64,000 bases of DNA from Halobaculum roseum. Its GTDB lineage: Archaea; Halobacteriota; Halobacteria; Halobacteriales; Haloferacaceae. The position numbers and the translations under genes are program-made. This document shows, in pieces, positions 44,200 through 52,681 of the stretch (position 1 is the stretch's first letter; each line of letters starts with the position of its first letter). Under the pieces are notes generated by a model, which did not search any database, was not told the DNA's origin, and saw only the letters and a program-made list of their open reading frames with translations. The stretch lies in assembly GCF_019880245.1 (NCBI RefSeq), contig NZ_CP082286.1, positions 1,940,521 through 2,004,520 of the forward strand, read 5' to 3'.

Positions 44200-44976
44200 A
44201 TGACCTCCCCCGGTGCGACGGAGCCGCTGCGGGTCCTCCACGCCGAGGACGACGACGCACTCGCCGAAGTCGTCACGCTCGCGCTCGAGCGCGAGGCGTG
44301 GGTCGACTCGGTCGTCCGGGTCCCCGACGCGGAGGCGGCGCTGGCGGCGCTCGATCGCGAGCCGTACGACTGCCTGCTCAGCGACCTGGAGATGCCGGGG
44401 CTGTCCGGACTGGAACTGTACGAACGGGTCCGCGAGACGCATCCGTCGCTTCCGTTCGTCCTGTTCACGGGGCGCCCGCGGGCCGTGCGGCGGGGCGACG
44501 CGCCGCCGACGTACGAGAAGGGCGGCGCGGACGCGCTCGGATCGCTCACGCGTGGACTGTACCGGCTGTGCGTCGCCGCCGGCGCCGCGGTCGCGGCGCC
44601 GACGCCCGGGGACACCTCGGCGCCCGCCCGCCCGGACGCGATGTTCTACCGATGCCGGCGGGCCCCGGGGTGGCCCGCCGAGGTCGTCGGTCCGGGCGTG
44701 ACCGTGTTGCTCGGCTACGAGCCCGAGGCCTTCGAGCGAGGAGAGCTGACGTACGCCGAGGACGTGGTTCACCCCGAGGACCGCCAGTGGACCCACGACG
44801 CGATGGAGGCGTCGCTGTCGGCCGGCGACCCGTTCGAGTTCACCTACCGCGCTCGCCGAGCCGACGGGGATGTCATCCGGGTGTGGGAGCGCGGCCGTGG
44901 TGTCCCCGGCGGCGACGCGGCCGACGGGGACGCGTTCGTCGAGGGGTTCGTGCTGCCGCTCGGCGGCGACGAGTGA
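44200..44976 (+). CDS. Response-regulator receiver protein with a PAS domain
   Basis: A 258-residue signalling protein. Residues about 9-125 are a receiver: RVLHAEDDDALAEVV (acidic pocket), phospho-acceptor Asp in CLLSDLEMPGLSG, FVLFTGRP and the conserved Lys in YEKGGADA; the stretch between the last two is shorter than usual, so helix 4 is reduced. Residues about 150-255 form a PAS_3-type domain with LLGYEPEAFERGEL, DVVHPEDRQW and FTYRARRADGDVIRVWERG. No kinase or DNA-binding domain, as in many haloarchaeal two-domain regulators. ATG 44200 was taken; GTG 44188 is possible. Confidence 0.85.
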   Translation: MTSPGATEPLRVLHAEDDDALAEVVTLALEREAWVDSVVRVPDAEAALAALDREPYDCLLSDLEMPGLSGLELYERVRETHPSLPFVLFTGRPRAVRRGDAPPTYEKGGADALGSLTRGLYRLCVAAGAAVAAPTPGDTSAPARPDAMFYRCRRAPGWPAEVVGPGVTVLLGYEPEAFERGELTYAEDVVHPEDRQWTHDAMEASLSAGDPFEFTYRARRADGDVIRVWERGRGVPGGDAADGDAFVEGFVLPLGGDE

Positions 44977-45082
44977 ACACCCGGGAGACGACGGGCGCGG
45001 TCGATCTCGGCGGGTCGATGTCGGTGCGACGCTGTCGACGCGACGGTATCGGCGGGCCGGTGCTCGTGTCCCGATGCCGCCG

Positions 45083-46270
45083 TCAGAGGCCCTGTCCCCC
45101 GACATCGGGGAGCGGTCCCGTCTCTCGGCCGATGCCGAGCGACTCCCGACCGCCCTGCTGGATGATGTTGAACGCGGTCATGAGGTCGGTCCGCGAGATG
45201 AGCCCCACGAGCTCGCCGTCGGCGTCGACGACCGGGAGGCGGCCGACGCCGCGCTGTTGCATGGTCTCCAGCGCGGTCAGGGCGTCGGCCCGCGGGGTGA
45301 CGCTGGCGATGTCGGTCTCCATCACGTCCTCGACGGTGTAGGCGTCCCGCTCCACCTCGCGAACGCCCTGGGCGTCCTCCAGGGTGACCATTCCGACGAG
45401 GTTCGCGTTCTTCAGAACCGGGTAGCCGGTGTGGCGCTCGCGGAACATGCGCTCCATCAGTTCGGCGACGCTCGTCCGGGGTTCGACGGTGTGGAGCTCC
45501 TCGCGTGGCGTCATGATGTCGCCGACGGCGACGCCCTCGAAGGCGGCGCGCATCGTCGTCTGCTGGGCCTCGCTGGAGGCGGCGATGTAGATGAAGAAGG
45601 CGAGCCCGACGGTGAGCCAGTTGCCGCCGAACAGCCCGACCAGCCCCAGCAGGAACGCGAACACCTTCCCGACCTCGGCGGCGATCTGGGTCGCCCGCGC
45701 GTGCGGACGGTTCCGAGCGAGCAGGGCGCGCAGCACCCGGCCGCCGTCCATCGGGAAACCGGGGAGCATGTTGAACGCCGCGAGCACGAGGTTCATCAGC
45801 GCGAGGTAGCCGACGACGAACGCGACCGTCGGGGGGAGCGCGACGCCGACGAGCACGGCGTAGGCGACGAGTCCCAGCGCGACCGACACCACCGGACCCA
45901 TGATCGAGATGGTGAACTCCTGTTTCCAGTCCTCGGGCATCTCCTCGAACTGGGCGACGCCGCCGAACAGCCACAGCGTGATGGCCTTGATCTCGTAGCC
46001 GTAGTGCATCGCGGTGAGCGAGTGGCCGAACTCGTGGAGGAGAACGGAGACGAACAGCCCCATGGCGGCGGCGGTGCCGAGCACCCACGGGAGCGCGCCG
46101 GCGGTGAGCGCCTCCGCCGGGATGGCGACGCCGAACGTGTCGGCGACGATGCCGGAGAACTCCCCGACCTGGCTCCCGATGAGATACGCGAACAGCGGGA
46201 GGATCAGAAGGAACGTCCAGTTCAGCTGGATCGGGATACCGGCGACCCGCCCGACACGGATTCCTCGCAT
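45083..46270 (-). CDS. Site-2-protease-type M50 metallopeptidase with two CBS domains
   Basis: A 395-residue intramembrane zinc protease. The zinc motif HEFGH is at residues 79-83 within a membrane helix, and the third ligand lies in NMLPGFPMDGGRVLRALL at about residues 165-182. Membrane segments flank both. Residues about 245-390 hold two CBS domains (VGDIMTPREELHTVEP, VEDVMETDIASVTPRADALTAL, GRLPVVDADGELVGLISRTDLM), which bind adenine nucleotides and may gate the protease. The family cuts membrane-anchored regulators. A minus-strand TATA-like TTTATAC about 27 nt upstream fits a leaderless start. Confidence 0.92.
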   Translation of the reverse strand: MRGIRVGRVAGIPIQLNWTFLLILPLFAYLIGSQVGEFSGIVADTFGVAIPAEALTAGALPWVLGTAAAMGLFVSVLLHEFGHSLTAMHYGYEIKAITLWLFGGVAQFEEMPEDWKQEFTISIMGPVVSVALGLVAYAVLVGVALPPTVAFVVGYLALMNLVLAAFNMLPGFPMDGGRVLRALLARNRPHARATQIAAEVGKVFAFLLGLVGLFGGNWLTVGLAFFIYIAASSEAQQTTMRAAFEGVAVGDIMTPREELHTVEPRTSVAELMERMFRERHTGYPVLKNANLVGMVTLEDAQGVREVERDAYTVEDVMETDIASVTPRADALTALETMQQRGVGRLPVVDADGELVGLISRTDLMTAFNIIQQGGRESLGIGRETGPLPDVGGQGL

Positions 46271-46291
46271 GTCTCGGAGTTGTCCCTCATC

Positions 46292-46320
46292 GCGTATAAA
46301 CCCGGTCGCCGAGATTTATC
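46292..46320. promoter_or_regulatory. Back-to-back TATA boxes of the M50 protease and cupin genes
   Basis: GTATAAAC (minus-strand GTTTATAC, about 27 nt from the protease ATG) and GATTTATC (plus strand, about 29 nt from the cupin ATG) lie 19 bases apart in a 74-base divergent gap, so the two genes probably compete for or share control. Confidence 0.55.
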
Positions 46321-46344
46321 TCCTATCGCGCGAAAGCGACGGTC

Positions 46345-46764
46345 ATGGCCGAGACCGACGCGACGACGGACGGGCCGGCGACCGACGGATCGACGACGGA
46401 GCCGGTGGTACAGCGCGGCGCCGAGCTCGCGATGAGCGAGGTCGACGCCGGCGGGGGGATGTCGAAGGGCGTGCTCATCGACGAGTCCGACGGCGCCCCC
46501 CACTTCGCGATGCGGCGGTTCGAGCTCGCGGCCGGCGCGCACGTCCCAAACCACACGAACGAGGTCGAACACGAGCAGTACGTGCTCGCGGGCGAGTACA
46601 CGGTGGGGCTCGACGGCGAGGAGCACACCGTGAGCGCGGGCGACGCGCTGCTCATCCCCGCGGGCGTGCCACACTGGTACCGCAACGACGGCGACGAGGC
46701 GGCGGCGTTCATCTGCGTGGTCCCCCACGGCGACGACACGATACGTGTACTGGACGAGGAGTAG
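46345..46764 (+). CDS. Cupin domain protein
   Basis: A 139-residue single-domain cupin. Motif 1 VPNHTNEVEHEQYVLAGEYTVGL and motif 2 IPAGVPHWYRNDGDE hold His and Glu metal ligands. The first 25 residues are a Thr/Asp-rich extension. Ligand and reaction are not predictable. It is divergent from the membrane protease; the neighbours downstream are a repeat region and a helicase. A TATA-like element 29 nt upstream supports the start. Confidence 0.85.
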   Translation: MAETDATTDGPATDGSTTEPVVQRGAELAMSEVDAGGGMSKGVLIDESDGAPHFAMRRFELAAGAHVPNHTNEVEHEQYVLAGEYTVGLDGEEHTVSAGDALLIPAGVPHWYRNDGDEAAAFICVVPHGDDTIRVLDEE

Positions 46765-46915
46765 CGTTTCCTGGGTGCCGGCGGCGTCTGCGGTGGCGCG
46801 CGCCGCCGCGGCTCCGTCCGCGGCGGACGCGCGCGAGGGATGAGGGAGTCCGTGAGCGAAGCGAGCGCGACGACTGAATCGGCTGGGGAGGGTGTGGTGG
46901 CGGTGCGGTGCTGTC

Positions 46916-47058
46916 GGGTGGGACTGAAAGGGGCTCCCAGTCTCGTGAGCCGAGACACCGCAAGCACCGCAGGCGAGCGGAACGAAGTGACGCGAGCCGA
47001 GGAGCGCGGCGTGTGTCGCAGGCCACGAGACTGGGAGGGGCTTTCGCGGTCGTCCAGT
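46916..47058. repeat. Intergenic inverted-repeat element
   Basis: GGGACTGAAAGGGG leads into CTCCCAGTCTCGTG at 46934-46947; its exact reverse complement CACGAGACTGGGAG is at 47024-47037, followed by GGGGCTTTCGCGGTCGTCC. Outside the perfect 14-base arms, GAAAG and CTTTC also pair, while the G-runs between do not. The enclosed 76 bases and the flanks have no coding frame of normal composition. The rest of the 46765-47208 gap is GC-rich, then A/C-rich low complexity. Confidence 0.65.
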
Positions 47059-47208
47059 TCCTCGCAACAATAACGACGAGAACAGCAACGACCACAACGA
47101 CGACAGCACCAGCCGAACCGATCCCGATGCAGATCACGTCACACACTCACACACTGGAGCCGAATCCCTGAAATACCGCATCCGCCTACCACGACCCAAG
47201 CGATCACC

Positions 47209-49251
47209 GTGTCCGAGCAACTCCCGCAGGTCGAGACCCTGTTCCTCCACGAACGCAGCGACGACGACGAGTTCACCGTCGTCGTCGAGCGCGACGGCTC
47301 TCGGGTCCTTCAGGGCGTCCTCGAACTCAAGGAGGCCGACGCCGGCCCGCGGCCGCGTCGCTTCCGCGTCAAGCGCAAGGGCGGCGAGGAGCCCCGCCAG
47401 CCCGACCAGTTCGTCGAGCTCGCGCGCAACGCGCGCCGCATCCGCATCTCCGAGCAGACCGACGCACGCCCCCGTGACCGGCTCGTCGAGATGCTCGACG
47501 CCTACCAGCTCGACGCCAAGCAGGTGCGCACCTGCCGCTACTGCGCCAACGCCGGGCGCTACTCGCCGGTCACCGCCGACACCGCGGTGAAGGCCGACCG
47601 CGACTGGATCTGCCCCGACTGCGCGAAGCGCGAGCTCGAACGCGAACTCTCCTACAAGGGCCAGTTTACCGGCAACGCGCAGGACCGCCTGGAGGACCTC
47701 CTGTTCGAGGTGCAGGATCTGGAACGCATCACGAACCTCCTGCAGGGGAACCTCGACCCCGACCTCACGAAGTTCGACACCATCTCCGCGACGACCGACG
47801 AGATCGACCCCGTCACCACCGACTCCCTCTCGCTGCACCCCGCGCTGCAGGAGCGCGTCGAGGGCCGGTTCGACGAGCTGCTGCCGGTGCAGAGCCTCTC
47901 CGTCGAGAACGGCCTGTTCGACGGCGACGACCAACTGGTCGTCTCGGCGACGGCGACCGGGAAGACGCTCGTCGGCGAGCTGGCGGGCGTGAACAACGCG
48001 CTCAACGGGAAGGGGAAGATGCTGTTTCTCGTCCCGCTGGTCGCGCTCGCGAACCAGAAACACGAGGACTTCGAGGACCGCTACGGCGACGTGCTCGACG
48101 TGACGATCCGCGTCGGCGCCTCCCGGATCAACGACGACGGCAACCGCTTCGACCCGAACGCGGACGTGATCGTCGGCACCTACGAGGGGATCGACCACGC
48201 CCTCCGGACGGGCAAGGACATGGGCGACATCGGCACGGTCGTCATCGACGAGGTCCACACCCTGAAGGAACCCGAGCGCGGCCACCGCCTCGACGGGATG
48301 ATCTCCCGGCTCAAGCACTACTCCGAGAACCGCGGCTCCTCGGCGCAGTGGGTGTACCTCTCGGCGACCGTCGGCAACCCCGAGTTCCTCGCGAAGCGGC
48401 TGGGCGCGCGGCTCATCGAGTTCGAGGAGCGTCCGGTCCCCATCGAGCGCCACGTCACCTTCGCGGGCGAACGCGAGAAGGTCGACATCGAGAAGAAACT
48501 CGTCAGGCGCGAGTTCGACACGAAATCCTCGAAGGGGTACCGCGGCCAGACGATCATCTTCACCAACTCCCGCAGACGCTGTCACGAGATCTCCCGGAAG
48601 CTGGAGTACGACTCCGCACCGTATCACGCCGGGCTCGACTACAAGCGCCGCAAGACCGTCGAGCGCAAGTTCGGCGATCAGGAGCTTGCGGCCGTCGTCA
48701 CCACCGCCGCGCTCGCCGCCGGCGTCGACTTCCCCGCCTCGCAGGTGATCTTCGACACCCTCGCGATGGGGATCGAGTGGCTCTCCGTCCAGGAGTTCGA
48801 GCAGATGCTCGGCCGCGCGGGCCGCCCCGATTACCACGACGAGGGGAAGGTGTACGTGCTCGTCGAACCCGACGCCAGCTACCACAGTTCCATGGAAGGG
48901 ACAGAGGACGAGACGGCGTTCAAGCTCCTCAAGGGCGAGATGGAGGACGTGAAGACGGTGTACGACACGGCCTCCGCCGCCGAGGAGACGCTCGCGAACG
49001 TCGTCGTCGCGGGCAAGCGCGCCAAGCGGCTGAACGACCGCATGATCGGCGAGGTGCCGACGACCCACGCGGTCGGCAAGCTGCTGGAGTGGGAGTTCAT
49101 CGACGGGTTCGACCCGACGCCGCTGGGTCGCGCCGTCGCCGAGCACTTCCTCGCGCCCGACGACGCGTTCCGCATCCTCGACGGGATCCGGAAGGACCAC
49201 CACCCCTACGAGATCGTCGCGGACATGGAACTGGCCGACGAGGAGCTGTAA
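47209..49251 (+). CDS. DEAD/DEVH-box helicase (Ski2/Brr2-like) with N-terminal zinc ribbon
   Basis: A 680-residue superfamily 2 helicase from GTG 47209. Residues about 1-105 are a beta-rich haloarchaeal N-terminal domain. A zinc ribbon CRYCANAGRYSP...CPDC follows at about residues 107-146. Helicase motifs: VSATATGKTLVGELAG (Walker A variant), VIDEVHTLKEPERGHRLDG (DEVH), YLSATVGNPEF, IIFTNSRRRCHEI, TTAALAAGVDFPASQVIFDTL and QMLGRAGRPDYHDEGKVYV. The C-terminus is the winged-helix-like tail of this branch. It probably acts on RNA or DNA; the substrate is unknown. Confidence 0.88.
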   Translation: MSEQLPQVETLFLHERSDDDEFTVVVERDGSRVLQGVLELKEADAGPRPRRFRVKRKGGEEPRQPDQFVELARNARRIRISEQTDARPRDRLVEMLDAYQLDAKQVRTCRYCANAGRYSPVTADTAVKADRDWICPDCAKRELERELSYKGQFTGNAQDRLEDLLFEVQDLERITNLLQGNLDPDLTKFDTISATTDEIDPVTTDSLSLHPALQERVEGRFDELLPVQSLSVENGLFDGDDQLVVSATATGKTLVGELAGVNNALNGKGKMLFLVPLVALANQKHEDFEDRYGDVLDVTIRVGASRINDDGNRFDPNADVIVGTYEGIDHALRTGKDMGDIGTVVIDEVHTLKEPERGHRLDGMISRLKHYSENRGSSAQWVYLSATVGNPEFLAKRLGARLIEFEERPVPIERHVTFAGEREKVDIEKKLVRREFDTKSSKGYRGQTIIFTNSRRRCHEISRKLEYDSAPYHAGLDYKRRKTVERKFGDQELAAVVTTAALAAGVDFPASQVIFDTLAMGIEWLSVQEFEQMLGRAGRPDYHDEGKVYVLVEPDASYHSSMEGTEDETAFKLLKGEMEDVKTVYDTASAAEETLANVVVAGKRAKRLNDRMIGEVPTTHAVGKLLEWEFIDGFDPTPLGRAVAEHFLAPDDAFRILDGIRKDHHPYEIVADMELADEEL

Positions 49252-49370
49252 CCGACCGGGGGCGATCGACGGTCGGCCGTCCGACCGCCGGTGGGAACCG
49301 ACCGCAGTCGCGTTCCGAACGTGTCGGAGCCTGTACCAAGGTTGATTGCCGTCGCGGCCGTCATCCGGAC

Positions 49371-49793
49371 ATGGCCGACGCATCCGCCAGCCGACAGCTC
49401 GTTCGCGAGGTTCGATCACAGCTCGACGGGTGGACGGACCGCGCCCGCGTCGAGGCGTACGCCGAGCTGTTCGAGGGCGACGACCCGATCCTCTCGGAGG
49501 AGGAGCTCCGACTGCTCGATGCGGTCGACTCGCGCCTGGAACGACACGGCGGCGACGGCGTCTGGGGAACCGACCGGTACGGCATCCACTCGGCCGACGG
49601 CGGGCGATCGACCGACGCGCTCGGCGTCGTCTGCGTGTATCACCCGCAGGTGACGAGCGACTCGGTGCTGCGCGGCATGGACGACCTCGACGACGAGACC
49701 GAAGAGCGGATCAACGCGGCGCTGTGGACGTACGCCGAGCGCGTCACGGAACTCATCGAGGACGCGCTCGACGAGTACCTCGACCGGGACTGA
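49371..49793 (+). CDS. Conserved acidic protein of unknown function
   Basis: A 140-residue helical, acidic protein: QLVREVRSQLDGWTDRARVEAYAELF, then ILSEEELRLLDAVDSRLERHGGDGVWGTDRYGIHSADGG, a short strand region LGVVCVYHPQVTSD and a C-terminal helix RINAALWTYAERVTELIEDALDEYL. No metal-binding or catalytic motif is seen. I recognise it only as a haloarchaea-type conserved protein. The ATG at 49371 was chosen because the upstream in-frame sequence lies in the helicase gene's other frame. Convergent with the next gene. Confidence 0.65.
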   Translation: MADASASRQLVREVRSQLDGWTDRARVEAYAELFEGDDPILSEEELRLLDAVDSRLERHGGDGVWGTDRYGIHSADGGRSTDALGVVCVYHPQVTSDSVLRGMDDLDDETEERINAALWTYAERVTELIEDALDEYLDRD

Positions 49794-49847
49794 TCCCAGA
49801 TCGCGAAGGCGGACCGTTGCGTGACCCCGCCGGGTCAGGCGTTCCCG

Positions 49848-50447
49848 TCAGACGCCGAGCCACTCGTCGTTCCGGACCTCGTAGCCGTTCGCCCGGCAGT
49901 ACTCGGCCGCCCGTCGCCGGACCGACCGGGACCCGGGAAGCTCGCGATCCTCGCGGATCCGCTCGACGATCCAGTCGGCGACGACCGGGATCCCCTCGTT
50001 CTCGTCGATCGGATCGATGTCCACGAGCTCCCTGAACGTTCGCTCGTAGCCGTCCCGTTGGGAGCCGGCGAGTTCCAGCTCCCGGATCGACCCGACGGTC
50101 TCGGCGATCCGCTTCATCGCCGCGGCGACTGTCGGCCGCTGTATCCGGACTCGGACGGCCGCGGCGGAGGCGAACACCTCCTCGTCGGTGTCGGGAAGGA
50201 GCGCCTCGACGGCGTACGTCCCGTCGTCGGTCGGGATCTCGCGCTCGCCGATCGCATCGACGACCTCGGATCCGGGCGCGGGGAACTCCACCGACTCGAG
50301 ATCCCGTTCGATATCGGAGAGGACGTCCGCGTCGACCGGCGGCTCCGCCTCGTCGTATCGCTCCATCTCCGTGGCGAGGGCCCGCTCCTGTCGGCGCTTC
50401 TCGGCGTCGTGCGCCTGCTTGTCGCGGCCGCGTTTGTCGTCTGCCAT
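49848..50447 (-). CDS. Conserved haloarchaeal protein (DUF5789-like)
   Basis: A 199-residue protein. A charged N-terminal helix (MADDKRGRDKQAHDAEKRRQERA) is followed by VLSDIERDLESVEFPAPGSEVVDAIGE, a beta-turn stretch TYAVEALLPDTDEEVF, and a helical part VRVRIQRPTVAAAMKRI, ending with VADWIVERIREDRELPGSRSVRRRAAEYCRANGYEVRNDEWLGV split over the last 45 residues. It resembles a haloarchaeal family I recall as DUF5789; unverified. No function is known. It is divergent from the transporter gene. Confidence 0.7.
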   Translation of the reverse strand: MADDKRGRDKQAHDAEKRRQERALATEMERYDEAEPPVDADVLSDIERDLESVEFPAPGSEVVDAIGEREIPTDDGTYAVEALLPDTDEEVFASAAAVRVRIQRPTVAAAMKRIAETVGSIRELELAGSQRDGYERTFRELVDIDPIDENEGIPVVADWIVERIREDRELPGSRSVRRRAAEYCRANGYEVRNDEWLGV

Positions 50448-50589
50448 TCCCCCGGAGTTGGCTCCCGACCCGGATAACCCCGCGTCCGATTGTCGAACCG
50501 TGCGAACGCGGACCGCGGACGAGGCCGGGTGGCGGCCGTGCCGGTCCGGTCCCGCACCCTTTTTGCCCGCAGCCGGTGTCGGACTCGGC

Positions 50590-52446
50590 GTGCTCGCGCC
50601 CGAGATCCTGTTCGTCTTCGCGGTGATCCTCGCGGCGCTCGTGCTGTTCGTCACCGAACCCGTGCCGGTCGACATCACCGCGATCGGCATTCTCGTCGCG
50701 CTGTTGCTCTCGGGCCCGGCATCGCTCGCGCTCGCGAACGTCGGGCTGCTCGCCGAGCCGTTCGAACTCGTCTCCGTCGAGGAGGGCCTGTCGGGCTTCG
50801 CGAACCCGGCGACGCTGACGGTGCTCGCGATGTTCGTCCTCTCCGAGGGCGTGCGGATGACCGGCATCGTCCAGCGGCTCGGCGCGTTCATCGCCCGGCT
50901 CACCAAAGGCGACGAGACGAAGCAGTTGGGCGCGACGATCGGCGTCGTCGGCCCGATCTCCGGGCTGATCAACAACACCGCCGCCGTCGCGATCCTCCTC
51001 CCGATGGTGATCGACCTGGCCGAGCGCGGGAAGACCTCGCCCTCGAAGCTGCTGCTCCCGTTGAGCTACGCGTCGATGTTCGGCGGGACCCTGACGCTCA
51101 TCGGCACCTCCACGAACATCCTCGCGTCGGACCTGTACGCGACGCTCGCGCCGGCCGACGTGGCACGGCAGTTCCGGATGTTCGAGTTCCTCCCGCTGGG
51201 CGCGGTGCTGCTGGTCGTCGGCTCGATCTACCTGCTCACCGTCGGCCGGTGGCTCACGCCCGCCCGGATCGCGCCGCGCGCGGACCTCACCGAGGAGTTC
51301 CAGATGGCCGACTACCTCACCGAGGTCGTCGTCCGCGAGGACTCGCCGCTGGTGGGCCAGCGCGTCGAGACGGCGCTCTCGGCGACGGAGTTCGACGTCG
51401 ACCTCGTCCAACTCGTCCGCGGCAACCGGACGTTCCTCGAACCGTTCGGGCAAAAGGAGATCCGCGCGGGCGACGTGTTCGCCGTGCGAACCGACCGGGC
51501 GACGCTGGTCGACCTGCTCGACGTGGAGGGGCTCGACCTCATCCCCGATGTCGTCGACGAGGCGGAGCTGGAGACCGCCGAGGAGACGCAGAACCTCGTC
51601 GAGGTCGTCGTCGCGCCCGGGTCGTCGCTGGTGGGCGAGTCGCTCGCCTCCGCCAGCTTCCGCCAGCGTTACGACGCGACGGTGCTGGCGCTGCGGCGCG
51701 GCGGCGAGCTGGTCCGCCAGCGCATGGATCACATTCCCCTGCGCGTCGGCGACACCCTCCTCGTGCAGGCGAGCGAGCCCTCGATCGAACGCCTCGACGC
51801 CAACCGGAACTTCATCCTCGCGCGCGAGATCGAGACGCACGACTACCGCCGGTCGAGGACGGTCGTCGCCGCCGGGATCGTCGCGCTCGTGATCGGGCTG
51901 GCCGCGGCCGACCTCGTGCCGATCGTCGTCTCGGCGCTCGCGGGGGCGCTCGCGATGGTCCTCACGGGCTGTCTGAAGCCCGGCGAGGTGTACGAGGCCG
52001 TCGAGTGGGACGTGGTCTTCCTGCTCGCCGGCGTCATCCCGCTGGGCATCGCGATGCAGACCTCCGGGACCGCGGGGCTGCTGGCGGACGCGATCGTCGC
52101 GAGCGCGGACGTGCTTTCCCCGATCGCGCTGCTCGGTGCGTTCTACGTGGTGACGGCGCTGCTCACGAACGTCATCTCGAACAACGCCAGCGTCGTGCTC
52201 ATGATCCCCGTCGCCCTGCAGGTCGCGGCGACCCTCGGCGCGAACCCGCTCGCGTTCGCCATGGCGGTGACGTTCGCGGCATCGACGGCGTTCATGACGC
52301 CCGTCGGCTACCAGACGAACCTGTTCGTGTACGGTCCCGGCGGCTACCGCTTCACCGACTACCTGCGCGTGGGAGCTCCACTGCAGGCCCTGTTCGCGGT
52401 CGTGACGACTCTGGGGATCCCGGTCGTGTTCGGACTGGGGCTGTGA
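50590..52446 (+). CDS. SLC13/anion-permease family transporter with two TrkA-C domains
   Basis: A 618-residue membrane transporter. The N-terminal half has about six hydrophobic segments including ILFVFAVILAALVLFV and VGPISGLINNTAAVAILLPMVIDLAE (the SLC13 SNT/NNT-like motif), and GTLTLIGTSTNILASDL. Two regulatory TrkA-C (RCK_C) domains lie in the middle, at about residues 240-320 and 335-410. The remaining segments follow, with LLTNVISNNASVVLMIPVAL repeating the NNxA motif. The layout is that of sodium-coupled dicarboxylate, sulfate or other anion carriers; the substrate is not clear. GTG 50590 was chosen because CCTTTTTG lies about 28 nt upstream. Confidence 0.87.
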   Translation: MLAPEILFVFAVILAALVLFVTEPVPVDITAIGILVALLLSGPASLALANVGLLAEPFELVSVEEGLSGFANPATLTVLAMFVLSEGVRMTGIVQRLGAFIARLTKGDETKQLGATIGVVGPISGLINNTAAVAILLPMVIDLAERGKTSPSKLLLPLSYASMFGGTLTLIGTSTNILASDLYATLAPADVARQFRMFEFLPLGAVLLVVGSIYLLTVGRWLTPARIAPRADLTEEFQMADYLTEVVVREDSPLVGQRVETALSATEFDVDLVQLVRGNRTFLEPFGQKEIRAGDVFAVRTDRATLVDLLDVEGLDLIPDVVDEAELETAEETQNLVEVVVAPGSSLVGESLASASFRQRYDATVLALRRGGELVRQRMDHIPLRVGDTLLVQASEPSIERLDANRNFILAREIETHDYRRSRTVVAAGIVALVIGLAAADLVPIVVSALAGALAMVLTGCLKPGEVYEAVEWDVVFLLAGVIPLGIAMQTSGTAGLLADAIVASADVLSPIALLGAFYVVTALLTNVISNNASVVLMIPVALQVAATLGANPLAFAMAVTFAASTAFMTPVGYQTNLFVYGPGGYRFTDYLRVGAPLQALFAVVTTLGIPVVFGLGL

Positions 52447-52557
52447 GGGGTTGGAGATGGTGCTGAGGGGTGCTCGCAGTCGCGATCGGACTGTGGGTTG
52501 CTCGCGGGGCGAGGCGAACGGAACGGTTTAGTCAATCGACGGGAATCGTTGATACAC

Positions 52558-52630
52558 GGGACCGTGGGGTAGCTTGGTAACCTCTGAGCCTTGGGTGCTC
52601 AAGCCCCTAGTTCAAATCTGGGCGGTCCCA
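52558..52630 (+). tRNA. tRNA-Pro (TGG anticodon)
   Basis: A complete 73-base cloverleaf: acceptor GGGACCG/CGGTCCC with discriminator A, D arm with TGGGGTAGCTTGGTAAC, anticodon arm TGAGC-CTTGGGT-GCTCA giving TGG, and T arm CCTAG-TTCAAAT-CTGGG. No intron and no encoded CCA. A low-GC gene begins 51 bases after it. Confidence 0.97.
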
Positions 52631-52651
52631 CTTCCTGCTGCCCTCGCTCAA

Positions 52652-52660
52652 ATTCATATA
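52652..52660 (+). promoter_or_regulatory. TATA box of the PD-(D/E)XK-like gene
   Basis: ATTCATATA, centred about 26 nt before the ATG at 52682, the spacing of a leaderless transcript. Confidence 0.5.
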
Positions 52661-52681
52661 CGATAGCGAACCAACCAGCCT

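Noticed and set aside
47134..49419. A 761-codon minus-strand frame across the Ski2-like helicase
   Set aside because: Shadow frame with no recognisable motif; plus frame has Walker A, DEVH and motif VI.
49753..51840. A 695-codon minus-strand frame across the SLC13-type transporter
   Set aside because: Shadow frame, low complexity and Arg-rich; the plus frame has regular membrane segments and TrkA-C domains.
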